Below, in pieces: positions 46,998 through 56,564 of a stretch of 64,000 nucleotides of DNA. The DNA lies in the NCBI RefSeq assembly GCF_016097555.1, contig NC_054706.1:53702509-53766508 (forward strand), read 5' to 3'. Position 1 is the first letter of the stretch, and each line of letters begins with the position of its first letter. The notes under the pieces were generated by a model that had not been told where the DNA came from, did no database searches, and saw only the letters and a program-made list of their open reading frames with translations. The stretch is from Gigantopelta aegis (lineage: Eukaryota > Mollusca > Gastropoda > Neomphalida > Peltospiridae). Made by a program: the position numbers and the translations under genes.

Positions 46998-47255
46998 GGG
47001 GCGAGACGTAGCCCAGTGGTAAAGTGGTCGCTTGATGCGCGGTCGGTTTGGGATCGATCCCCGTCGGTCGGCCAATTGGGCTATTTCTCGTTCCAGTCTG
47101 TGGGATGGTGCATATAAAAGATCCCTTGCTACCAACGGAAAAATGTAGTGGGTTTCCTCTCTAAAAGTATGTCAAAAATACCAAATGTTTGACATCCAAT
47201 AGCCGATAATTAATATGTCATTGTGCTCTAGTGGTGTCGTTAAACAAAACAAACT
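46998..47255 (+). mobile_element. SINE type B, head I, internal core deletion
   Basis: The head is close to consensus (tagcccagtggtaaag, ggatcgatccccgtcgg). About 55 bp of core between gttccag and tctgtggg are missing. The word atctatttt flanks both sides (46987 and 47256). Confidence 0.85.
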
Positions 47256-47439
47256 ATCTATTTTAAGATATTTGTCAGTTTATACTAGTTAGCTGTCACT
47301 GTTTATTCATGGACACTTGCTAAGACATGTCGAGAATTATTGATGAATCACAGGTGTGGTAGTATAGTACCGCATCTAATATTAACCTATCAGCGTGCAC
47401 TTTGCTTCCGTGACCTGATTATTACAATATAACCTCAGC

Positions 47440-47485
47440 TGATAATATATATTGTACTACATTTAAGCGTAGCGGTTCTCACATC
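47440..47485 (+). promoter_or_regulatory. Candidate core promoter of the tubulin gene
   Basis: A TATA-like aatatatatt (47444-47453) lies ~30 bp before ttctcac (47476-47482), an initiator-like word. About 75 bp of 5' leader would then precede the ATG at 47559. This is an inference from spacing only. Confidence 0.35.
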
Positions 47486-47558
47486 AAGACACCTTAAGTT
47501 TTTGAGTGAGCTAAATTTTTATAGTTTAAAATATTCCAGTCATACGACGATATACAAA

Positions 47559-47561
47559 ATG
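47559..47561 (+). CDS. Alpha-tubulin exon 1: start codon only
   Basis: The sequence acaaaATG|gtaagtatt gives a start codon in a good context followed at once by a perfect splice donor. Exon 2 begins at codon 2 after an acceptor. An ATG-only first exon is a known arrangement of animal alpha-tubulin genes. It is the only ATG|gtaagt I noticed upstream. Confidence 0.75.
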
Positions 47562-47567
47562 GTAAGT

Positions 47568-47605
<38 letters not shown>

Positions 47606-49009
47606 TTATTATTCGTTTTTAACTGAAATAATAAAAAAAAGTTTTAAAAATAAAATAAATTCGTTAAGCTATATTTTCAGTAACTGATTTCAATAACTGA
47701 TTTTAATACACCACATTATGATATGATGGTGTATATAAAAGGTTCCTTACTGCTAATCAAAAAGAGTAGCCCATAATTATGTCCGACGCCAAATTATACT
47801 AATAACCGTAATTAAAATGTGCTGAATCATTTCTCAAATATTGTCTAAACGTATTACACACTGGACTGTGATAACGGCGGATCCAAGGGGGTTCAGAGGA
47901 TCTCCTCCAACACCCTGTCTTGAGCCAGTTGAAAACAGAAACAGTTATTCGAGTTACTAGTAGTATACACATATGAGGGTGTGTGTGTGTGTGTGTGTGT
48001 GTGTGGTGTATCTGTGTGTGTGTGTGTGTGTGTGTTTGGTTGCGTGTGTCTGTGTGTGTGTCTGTGTGTGTGTGTGTGACCGGCCTCGGTGGCGTCGTGG
48101 TTAGGCCATCGGTCTACAGGCTGGTAGGTACTGGGTTCGGATCCCAGTCGAGGCATGGGATTTTTAATCCAGATACCGACTCCAAACCCTGAGTGAGTGT
48201 TCCGCAAGGCTCAATGGGTAGGTGTAAACCGGTTCAACAAAGGCCATGGTCTGTGCTGTCCTGCCTGTGGGAAGCGCAAATAAAAGATCCCTTGCTGCCT
48301 GTCGTAAAAGAGTAGCCTATGTGGCAACAGCGGGTTTCCTCTTAAAAACAGTGTCAGAATGACCATATGTTTGACGTCTGATAGCCGATGATAACATAAA
48401 ACATCAATGTGCTCTAGTGGCGTCGTTAAATAAAATAAACTTTACTTTTTTGTGTATGTGTGTGTGTGTGTGTATGTGTGTGTTTGTATGTGTGTGTGTG
48501 TGGGGGGGGGGGGGGTAATAATACAACAACAATACATCAAAAAACTATATTTAATACATTTAGATTTTGATGGAATGTAATGTCAGAGACTTATAAGAAA
48601 TACCCGGTTGTGGCCAGAATATAGCTTAAAGCCCCTTAGGGACAACGCTCATTTAAGCTTCTTGGTCTGCCCTCTCATACCCCCACTCCGGTCTCATCCA
48701 GTTTCTGGCATATACATTGTTACATGGTATGTACTGTGGATAGTGCATATAAAAGTTTCCGTATAAATAACTTATGTGAGCTACTCTCGACAAACTAAGT
48801 TAAAAAATAACATATAGCTCCCCTTTTATCTTTCGATGAACCTTTCGAAAATGCGCCAAAATTCCTTCAAGAAATTGCGCAATACTTTCCTTTTTGACTT
48901 AATCTTATGGGAAATTCCGAATTCAATAGCACCAAAATTACCCCGCGCGCTACAGTTCTTTGTCGGGCTGCTGGTGATCTCTTGCACTTGCCAGCGCGGG
49001 CGATCCCCC

Positions 49010-49040
<31 letters not shown>

Positions 49041-50513
49041 ACCAACCCTTTTCCTGTCCAGGACGGAGGAGCCATTACAGGCGTGCGCTACAACAGCTTG
49101 TGCTGAATGTGCACGTAAAACCTTATGACCATGACCAATAACTTGTGTGCCGCCGCGGCAGTGAATTGTCTCTCGCATAATCTAAACTAAGTATCGCAAT
49201 AAACATATAACATATGTTCGACACTATAAACAGCGGTAGTTTTAAAATGTTTTACACAAACATTCCTTTTTTTTTACATTGATTTTCGATGGGCTCCGAG
49301 TTTTCTTGTGTTTCTAACACATAGTTAGTTTATTATATTTTTAATGTGTTTATCAGTACTGGCATATATAATTTCTAACCCCCGTATAACCATCTAGAAG
49401 TGTAGAAAGAGGCGTGTGTCCAAAGCGTGATTGCGAGACTTGTTAAGTCATGTTCGTATTGTCTTAATAATAATATACTTAAGTCCACAGTTCAAAGACC
49501 CGTAGCTACCCGTCAGCATCACACATGACGAAGACATCTGAATCACTTTATACGCGATACGCGATTCTATTTCTAATTGTTAGGGCTGTTCCAGAATTAA
49601 TAACATGTAGGGGGGAGGGGCGGCAGACACCTTTTATATAAATACTGTACACTAAAAAATAAATGTTTATCAATTTGGTACTAAAGTTTGTTTTGTTTAA
49701 CGATAAGACTAGAGTACATTGATGAATTAATCATCGGCTATTGGATGTCAAACATTTGATAATTCTGACACGTAGTCATCAGAGGAAACTCGCTACATTT
49801 TCCTAATGCAGAAAAGGATCTTTTATATGCACTTTCCCACAGACAGAAAAGCACATACCACGGTCTTTGTCCAGTTGTGGTGCACTGGTCTTAACAGGAA
49901 AAACCCCCAATCAGTTGAATGGATCCAATATTGTACTACTGCATTGTACTTGAAAATACAATCTACATTTAATAACGTGATAGTTATGCATTTAATTTTG
50001 TTTTTAAATTGAAAATCTCCTGATGATGCATCAATATATGTAGGCCTATTTGTGTAATCTTAATTCACAATACTTTGGAAAATTTGTGCGTTGTTATGCT
50101 AGTATTCCTTTACAGCGAGAGGTCATAAGTGTCCATGTTGGTCAAGCGGGTGTCCAGATTGGAAATGCTTGTTGGGAGTTATTCTGTCTGGAGCATGGAA
50201 TCCAACCAGATGGGTGTCTTAAGGCAAAGGATAACGAAGCAACAGACGATTCGTTTAACACGTTTTTCAGAGATACTGGATCAGGGCAGCATGTACCAAG
50301 ATCTATCTTCGTTGACTTGGAGCCTACTGTCATAGGTACAAACACTTCAGAAACTTAGGGTATTCATGAAACGTCAGTCAAGGACAGTTATCGAGCTAAA
50401 GAACAACAACGAAAAAACGACAACAACAAAACAAACCAACCCCACCCTCCCCCAAAAAACAACAACAGTAAAACAACTACTACAAGAAAAACAACAGCAA
50501 CAGCAACAACAAC

Positions 50514-50550
<37 letters not shown>

Positions 50551-52391
50551 TGGCCTACAATACTGACCTTTACCTGGATGGCCTAGCCCAATTATATATA
50601 TTTGACAATAAACACATATTATACAACCTGTGCAGACGCCTGCCCACGAGTATTGTAACTTTTTAACGTAAAATTAAGTATGACACTTTATCTTGGCTCC
50701 AGAAAACACTATGCTCCCCTCTGGATTCACCAAATAAAATGTATTCACACAATTCAAGGCGAAGGTAGACACATAGGCCTACTTTAATTTTCATCTGGGT
50801 ATCTTAGTTTTTAAACATTAAATAATAAGGATATTGATGATATGGTTTAGTAATACTATATAAAAAAACACACAACCAGTATTTAGTGTAGACTGTTTTA
50901 GAAGAGCGAAATGAATAAAAATGTGTAACTTTTACCGTGACATGGTTGATATGATACGATGAATGTTACACGTTTTAGGCTCAACCAAGGCTAACATTTA
51001 TTGTAACAGGACATGTATTTTGGGCTTAATTAAGGCTAACATTTACCGTAACATGGCGGGCGATTGTACGGTAAATGTTACATGTTTCAGACGTAACTAA
51101 GACTAGCATTTATTAATATAGCAGTTATTACGGGTAACCTTTTAGGAGATAACCATATGGAGGGGGGGGGGGGGGTTAATATAGATTTGCGGGTGTTATT
51201 GTCTATTTGATGCCGCAAATGTCATTTTTGACCGAAGGCTAACATGTATCTTTATTTTATTTTAATGCAGATGAAATAAGAACTGGCAAATATCGCCAGC
51301 TCTTTCACCCGGAGCAGCTGATAACTGGCAACGAGGACGCCGCCAACAACTACGCCCGGGGCCACTATACCATCGGTAAGGAGCACATCGACCTGGTCCT
51401 GGAGCGCATCAACCGACTCTCGGAGCAGTGCGACGGCCTCCAGGGCTTCATCGTCTTCCACAGCTTCGGCGGCGGCACCGGCTCCGGCTTCATGTCGCTC
51501 GTCATGGAGCGGCTGACGGTCGAGTACGGGAAGAAATCCAAACTCGAGTTCTCCGTGTACCCGGCGCCCGAGATGTCCACGTCGGTGGTGGAGCCGTACA
51601 ACTCCGTGCTGACCACACACAACACCCTGGAGCACTGCGACTGCGCGTTCCTCGTCGACAACGAAGCCATCTACGGGATCTGCCAGGAGAAGCTGGGTAT
51701 CGGCCGGCCGTCGTACACGAACCTCAACAGACTGATCAGCCAGACGGTCAGCTCCATCACGGCCTCGCTCAGGTTCTCCGGATGCCTCAACGTCGACCTG
51801 AACGAGTTCCAGACGAACCTCGTCCCCTATCCTCGAATCCACTTCCCGGTGACGACCTTCGCGCCCGTGATGTCCAGCGAAAAGTCCTACATGGAGAAGA
51901 ACTCCGTGCAAGAGATAACAGCCGCGTGCTTCGAGCCCGGAAACCAGATGGTGAAGTGCGACCCAAGGAGCGGGAAGTACATGGCGTGCTGCATGCTCTA
52001 CAGGGGTGACGTCGTGCCCAAGGACGTCAGCGCAGCCATTGGCTGGATCAAGACGAAGCGCAGCATACAGTTCGTCGACTGGTCCCCGACCGGGTTCAAG
52101 GTGGGCATCAACAACCAGCCCGTCACCGTGGTGCCTGGCGACGGCATGGCGAAGACACAGAGGGCTGTGTGCATGATGAGCAACACCACGGCAATTGCCG
52201 ACGCCTGGGCTCGGCTTGACCACAAGTTTGATCTCATGTACCAGAAGAGGGCGTTCGTTCACTGGTACGTGGGCGAGGGCATGGAGGAAGGCGAGTTTGC
52301 GGAGGCCAGGGAAGACTTGGCCTGTCTTGAACGTGACTACCAAGAGGTCGGTGCGGACAATATCGAAGAATGCGATGAGTCAGAATACTGA
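47559..52391 (+). CDS. Alpha-tubulin, divergent isotype (three-exon gene)
   Basis: The product is the alpha subunit of the tubulin heterodimer that polymerises into microtubules in the cytoplasm, cilia and spindle. The predicted protein has 447 residues, against about 450 in the family. The exons are 47559-47561, 50116-50335 and 51271-52391. Visible signatures are the N-terminal [14 protein letters not shown], the GTP-contacting GGGTGSG loop at residues 141-147, and the catalytic Glu at 253 in DLNEFQTNL. The terminal Tyr, substrate of the detyrosination cycle, is also present. Oddities: the start is MREV rather than MREC; the K40 loop is one residue shorter with no clear K40; and the acidic tail is short ([10 protein letters not shown]). 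Intron 1 after codon 1 and the phase-1 intron 2 at codon 75 are positions known from animal alpha-tubulin genes. It could be a tissue-restricted isotype. Identification as alpha-tubulin is certain; the role of this isotype is not. Confidence 0.95.
47728..47835 (+). mobile_element. Type A SINE fragment
   Basis: Diverged core and tail (tgctaatcaaaaagagtagc). A separate word cggcggatccaagggggttc at 47875-47894 looks like one end of a CGGATCC-type element. Confidence 0.6.
47975..48078. repeat. (GT)n microsatellite
   Basis: Compound gtgt array that the following SINE interrupts; it resumes at 48452-48515 and ends in a G run. Confidence 0.92.
48080..48442 (+). mobile_element. Chimeric SINE: head C, shared core, B-like tail
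   Basis: The tRNA-like head has gtcgtggttaggccatcgg (A-box region) and tgggttcggatccca (B-box region). A body like type D follows, then the shared core (aataaaagatcccttgctgc), then a tail gtgctctagtggcgtcgtta. It inserted into a GT array. Confidence 0.82.
48826..49143 (-). mobile_element. Unclassified dispersed repeat, ~318 bp
   Basis: Its reverse complement matches the start of the insert at 58448-58765 over the whole length, including gttttacgtgcacattcag and ttggcgca words and a central G/C homopolymer. Family unknown. Confidence 0.7.
49682..49928 (-). mobile_element. SINE type B, 5'-truncated, in intron 1
   Basis: Tail tttgttttgtttaacgataa and core up to cagttgaatggatcca, the beginning of a head II. 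Confidence 0.8.
50116..50335 (+). CDS. Alpha-tubulin exon 2 (residues 2-75)
   Basis: It starts with CGA GAG GTC after the acceptor tttacag and ends within codon 75 (ATA G|gtacaa). Codon use is AT-rich in third positions, unlike exon 3. It carries [16 protein letters not shown] and the shortened K40 loop [11 protein letters not shown]. Confidence 0.93.
50336..51270 (+). other. Alpha-tubulin intron 2, 935 bp
   Basis: Donor gtacaa and acceptor ttttaatgcag, phase 1. Holds (AAC)n and (CA)n tracts (50484-50548), a 15-16 G run near 51162, and three or four diverged repeats of ggctaacatttaccgtaaca between 50975 and 51110. Confidence 0.9.
51271..52391 (+). CDS. Alpha-tubulin exon 3 (residues 75-447)
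   Basis: One long open exon from D75 to the stop TGA at 52389-52391. Third codon positions are dominated by C and G, especially up to about 52180, in contrast to exon 2 and the flanks. A 363-codon frame on the opposite strand is a shadow of this composition. Confidence 0.96.
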
Positions 52392-52408
52392 TTAAGTTGT
52401 TGACCAAC

Positions 52409-52414
52409 AATAAA
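52409..52414 (+). terminator. Polyadenylation signal of the tubulin gene
   Basis: AATAAA 18 bases after the stop codon, within overlapping copies aataaataaataaataaa. Confidence 0.7.
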
Positions 52415-52572
52415 TAAATAAATAAACCAGCAGCATTATGTTAAAGATTGATCTCCCTTTGTTCATTTTGATAAATAGCCAAATGGATCCACTGAGAAGC
52501 AATTGTTCTGCATTTCACACAGACACTTTACTATGTAGCTATACATCTCGCTTTACCATTAACCTACATTGC

Positions 52573-52829
52573 ATTTATACTTATTTTCGTGCTTACATCC
52601 AATTAAAATTCAAACACGCTGTCCTGGGCACACACCTCAGCAATCTGGGCTGTCTCTCAGTGGATTAGTGGTTAGTTGATAGTGGTTAGTGAAAGAGAAG
52701 TCGGTGTAGTGGCCTTTCACCTATCGATTGCGCCGTAAAACTTACTGTCAATGGGATCCTGTACCTGGAGGCGAACCCAGTACCGACCAGCTATATGTCC
52801 GATGTTTAACCACTACATCACCGAGGCCG
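52573..52829 (-). mobile_element. SINE type D, near complete
   Basis: Runs from tcgtgcttacatccaattaa to the tRNA-like head at the right (minus-strand sense ggcctcggtgatgtagtggt). It lies 160 bp downstream of the tubulin poly-A signal. Confidence 0.75.
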
Positions 52830-52929
52830 TAACTGAGCTACTTCCTGATTTACCACTGAAGTACATCTCGCTTCACTGTCGTGGGTTTTTTTTCTGACAT
52901 CTAATATGTATTGACACCCAGTAGGCCTA
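52830..52929. other. No feature recognised
   Basis: Short spacer. The word tgtattgacacccagtag resembles a type E tail scrap. Confidence 0.35.
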
Positions 52930-52933
52930 TATA

Positions 52934-53116
52934 TGTTACAGTTAATCTGTATAATCAGATAATATGTATATTACCTGATTTTTTCAGCTAATATGTATAT
53001 TACCTGTTTCACTCAGGTAATATGTATATTAGCTGAAAAAATCAGGTAATATACATATTACCTGAAATATACTTCACTAATTTATACAGATTACCTGAAA
53101 CGTGCAGAATGGTATT
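52934..53116 (+). repeat. Left 183-bp terminal inverted repeat of the Ginger element
   Basis: Contains four ~22-bp near-palindromes of the form caggtaatatgtatattacc, separated by short A/T spacers. The outer end is TGTTACAGTTAATCTGTATA. Confidence 0.93.
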
Positions 53117-53233
53117 AACAAGTCTTTAGATCAATGTAGACCAAGTTCTCAGTTCAAAACAAGTCTTTTGATCAATGTAGTCACGTTCTCAGTTCAAAAC
53201 AAGTCTTTTGATCAATGTAGTCCAAGTTCTCCT
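53117..53233 (+). repeat. Left subterminal tandem repeats, ~46 bp
   Basis: Nearly three units of tcttttgatcaatgtagtcc with ttctcagttcaaaacaag. They are inverted relative to the units at 55019-55175. Confidence 0.88.
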
Positions 53234-53456
53234 TGATTGGTCACAATACCTTTGATGTACATGTTCATTGTTAAATCATTTCATAGACAATGTTACAGTT
53301 AATCTGTATAATCCACCACTGCTGTTTTAACTAATCCTGTCTGTAGAGCACAATAAAGATGTGCCAGCCTGCTAGGACGCAGATGGGATTAGTTGGAAAA
53401 ACAATGCTTAATTTAGGCTGCTGATTTCCTTTGACTGGCTTCATTTGATTGGTAGG

Positions 53457-53464
53457 TATAAATA
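53457..53464 (+). promoter_or_regulatory. TATA box of the transposase gene
   Basis: tataaata lies 41 bp before the ATG at 53498, so the leader would be only about 10 bases. This favours 53498 over the upstream ATG at 53474. Confidence 0.55.
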
Positions 53465-53497
53465 TCCTGGTGAATGGTGTTCTCTGTCACTAGCAAA

Positions 53498-55019
53498 ATG
53501 GATCTAGAGGAGACATTCTGGCGTTCGCTGTACACGAGTTATGGAGAGAATAAGTGTATCTTGCTACCTAAGGACGAATACATTAAGACTGTTGGTGAGT
53601 TGCTGGAAGCCACCCAGGCACCCAAGAAATCACCGCGTCAGTTTTACTTGCTTAAGAAATATGAACTACTGCATCAGAAAGAAGCCAAACCAGGAACATC
53701 CACTGTACTTCGCTACCATCGAGGAGACCGTTGACATCAAGCGCGCCCACATCGCTACTGGTCATGGAGGACGAGACAAGATGATCAAGGAGATCAACAA
53801 GAAGTACGCCAACATCACCCAGGATGCTATTACCGTGTTCAAGTCCATGTGCATCGAGTGCCAGAGAAAACGGAAACGGACAACTACCAAGGGAATTGTC
53901 GTCAAACCAATCCTGTCTTAGGACTTCAGTTCCAGAGCGCAAGTTGACCTCATCGGCATGCAGTCTATGTGCCATGGTCAACACAAATGGATCATGGTGT
54001 ACCAAGACCATCTTACCAAGTTCTGCATCCTGCGTCCTCTCACTGCTAAGCGTGCATCGGAAGTAGCTTATCAGTTGCTGGACATCTACCTTCTGCAGGG
54101 AGCCCCTTCAATACTACAAAGTGACAACGGGTCCGAATTCACAGCGCAAGTTATCACAGAGATGAAGCAGATGTGGCCTGACCTCGTCATCGTTCATGGG
54201 AAGCCGAGACACCCCCAGAGTCAGGGTACAGTGGAAACAGCCAACTGCGGCATAAAAGACATGTTGATTGCATGGATGACACACGGGACTGGACTGTTGG
54301 ACTCAAGTTTGTGCAATTTCAAAAGAACTCGAGCCATCACACTGGAATCAAGCGTTCTCCCTTTGCTGCTCTGTTTGGTGCCGATGCGAAGGTAGGATTG
54401 ACATCATCCAGCCTCCCCCAAGATGTCATTGCAAGGTTGCAAACTGAAGACGACCTCCTGTCTGCAGTATCCCATCCAAACCCAGTCGAAGCAGAACCTG
54501 TACCAGTCTCACCCATCTCTATACGTCAGGAGGAAATTAGGCTGCAGAGAGAGAGTGCCAGAGATGCCCAGTTCCAGCAGGCAGAGAGAATGGTCAAACG
54601 AAGTCGCATTGTGTTTTCTAGTGTGCAAAACAAAAGCAATGTGACAGTGCCCATTCCTTCAGTTGACAGAGGACGTGCAGATCCTAGGAACATCATCGGA
54701 GTTATAACAGAGTGCAGTGACAACGAGTTGTACACAATTGCTGTAAAAGGAGGAATATTGGATCGAAAGTAATCTAGAAACCAATTCGATGTGTGTGCTA
54801 CGACATTGTATTCACCCGATGATGTCTGTACAGATAAGGACATTTCCCTGCGTCAAGCTGTGCAACTGGAGTCAAGATGCGGTGGACAAGGTTTCACAAG
54901 ATGTAACTGCTGGAAGTAAAAGGTGTCAGACAAATCGATGTAAATGCTTCAAAGCCAGATTGGTGTGCAATTCCCGCTGCCATTCCAGCCTGCCATGCAT
55001 AAACAAGAATTGTTGTTGA
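53498..55019 (+). pseudogene. KRBA2-like/Ginger transposase, broken
   Basis: The product would cut and join element ends with a retroviral-integrase-type catalytic fold. Parts in order: an N-terminal region MDLEETFWRSLYTSYG; an HH-CC zinc motif (HIATGH about 53749, CIEC about 53848); a DDE core with QVDLIGMQ (53941), LQSDNGSEF (54115) and HPQSQGTVE (54210); the region RSPFAALFGADAKVGLTSS (54353); and a Cys-rich end CKCFKARLVCNSRCHSS. The last acidic residue follows the second by 36 residues. The reading frame changes at least three times and one in-frame stop (53919-53921) separates the zinc motif from the core, so it is not functional as it stands. The same architecture is known from the vertebrate KRBA2 gene and many 'KRAB-A domain-containing protein 2-like' invertebrate genes. 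Confidence 0.85.
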
Positions 55020-55180
55020 TGAGAACTTTGACTACATTGATCAATAGACTTGTTTTGAACTGAGAACTTTGACTACATTGATCAGTAGAATTGTTTTGAA
55101 CTGAGAACTTTGACTACATTGATCAATAGACTTGTTTTTAATTGAAAACTTGGACTACATTGATCAAAAGATCTTGTTGT
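55019..55180 (-). repeat. Right subterminal tandem repeats, ~46 bp
   Basis: Three and a half units of gagaactttgactacattga, the inverted counterpart of the left array. Confidence 0.88.
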
Positions 55181-55234
55181 TTGTTCTGCAGTAGTGTGTG
55201 TGTTGTGTGTTGCAAATGGTATGTGTTTTGAGCC

Positions 55235-55240
55235 AATAAA
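55235..55240 (+). terminator. Polyadenylation signal of the transposase gene
   Basis: AATAAA in gagccaataaagattgcc, about 215 bp after the Cys-rich end of the coding region and before the right terminal repeat. Confidence 0.6.
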
Positions 55241-55296
55241 GATTGCCAGCATATTATTGTTTATAGTTATTCATTCGGTCAAATAACAACCATGTC

Positions 55297-55479
55297 AATA
55301 CCATTCTGCACGTTTCAGGTAATCTGTATAAATTAGTGAAGTATATTTCAGGTAATATGTATATTACCTGATTTTTCCAGCTAATATACATATTACCTGA
55401 GTGAAACAGGTAATATACATATTAGCTGAAAAAATCAGGTAATATACATATTACCTGACTATACAGATTAACTGTAACA
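55297..55479 (-). repeat. Right 183-bp terminal inverted repeat of the Ginger element
   Basis: An inverted copy of 52934-53116 with only a few differences, which suggests a moderately recent insertion despite the broken gene. Confidence 0.93.
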
Positions 55480-55959
55480 TATATATTCTTTCAAAAAAAA
55501 GTAGGGGAACCTGAAATATTAATGTTAATATCAATTATTAGACCGAACATACGTTTTGACCGCAGACATCCTAGTAAAGAACGTTCAGGTATGTTTATCA
55601 ACACACCGAAACACATTCCATAGTTTGCACATGCATTACGCAGTTGCCCCGTACGTGGGGTGTCATTCTCGATTTTGACCATTTCCAGGAAGGTCCATTA
55701 ATCACTGTGGAACATTATTTCTGTCAATTGTTTTCATTCTGTTGATCATACAGTTGTTATTGTTTCGTTTTTAGTTATTTTTATTGTTTGAATTTGCGAT
55801 AAAAAAAACCCCGTCAACTTTCAAATTTCACTTCTGACCCCAATCGTCCTTCAAGATCTTTGGTGGTCATAAAACCTACTGTAATACTAGACTATCGGTT
55901 GTAATGTTTTCCCAATTAATTCACTATTATCATATAACCATTCCCCACAGCTAATATAC

Positions 55960-56564
55960 TAACACAGCGTAAATTTTTCTTAGTTTGTTTTACCGGAATG
56001 TAAATGAAGGAAGAGAAGTCTCAAGTTGATGATGTAGTTTCTTGTATTGTACTTTCCAAACATGAAACGTGATTAATAAGTTAACAACATGGTGCTACAG
56101 ATAATATGCAAGTCAGAGCTCTTGGGTGAATGACACACAGGTCTCCCGATAGAGTTGACATTGCTCATGTTACAAAACTCTCTCGGATCTTCCAGTAGAG
56201 TTTGTGCTTTGTGAGAGAACTTCAAGGTGTGTGAACAGTATCTGTTCTCCCCGAGTCTGTCTTTCATGGGTAAATTATCCTTATTTATAAGACGCATACT
56301 AAACACGTATCTATGTAATATACAGTTGTCAAGGTGTACTCGTTCAGACGCCTGCAATACCCGTGGAAACAATTAAATTGCATTGTATTATATTGCTCGT
56401 TACATATTTAATTAGTGCTTGACACTAATTGGTTTGATTGGCATGTCACTAAGTGGATACCATGGCAGACGCCAGATTACCAATTAACTAATTGTAATTA
56501 ATGCACATGTAAAAATAAAGATATAATCCGTATTGTTATAAAGTTGAAGTTTAGCACTGTGACA
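55960..56564 (-). repeat. LTR, left copy
   Basis: Direct repeat of the right copy. Its first half differs clearly from its partner, whereas its last ~298 bp are almost identical to 59545-59842. Confidence 0.82.

Larger units (their letters stand above)
47562..50115 (+). other. Alpha-tubulin intron 1, 2.55 kb, SINE-rich
   Basis: From donor gtaagt to acceptor tcctttacag. It contains a (TA)n tract 10 bp after the donor (47572-47601), a SINE A fragment, GT arrays, a SINE with head C, an unclassified repeat at 48826-49143 and a SINE B copy. Introns at this position are known in the family. Confidence 0.75.
52934..55479 (+). mobile_element. Ginger-type DNA transposon, structurally complete, coding region broken
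   Basis: Terminal inverted repeats of 183 bp start TGTTACAG and end CTGTAACA. They are flanked by a 4-bp target duplication TATA (52930-52933 and 55480-55483). TGTNR ends, 4-bp duplications and an integrase-derived transposase are the known marks of Ginger elements. Inner to the terminal repeats, ~46-bp tandem repeats lie in inverted orientation at the two sides. The single coding region points right, with its own TATA box and poly-A signal. Confidence 0.82.

Noticed and set aside
48640-48790. Another SINE copy
   Set aside because: Only tagtgcatataaaag and a weak gtatgtactgtgg word resemble the core; too little to call.
51252-52343. 363-codon minus-strand frame opposite tubulin exon 3
   Set aside because: A shadow of GC-rich third positions in a real coding exon; no family is recognisable.
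53652-54011. 119-codon minus-strand frame
   Set aside because: A shadow of the Ginger transposase region.
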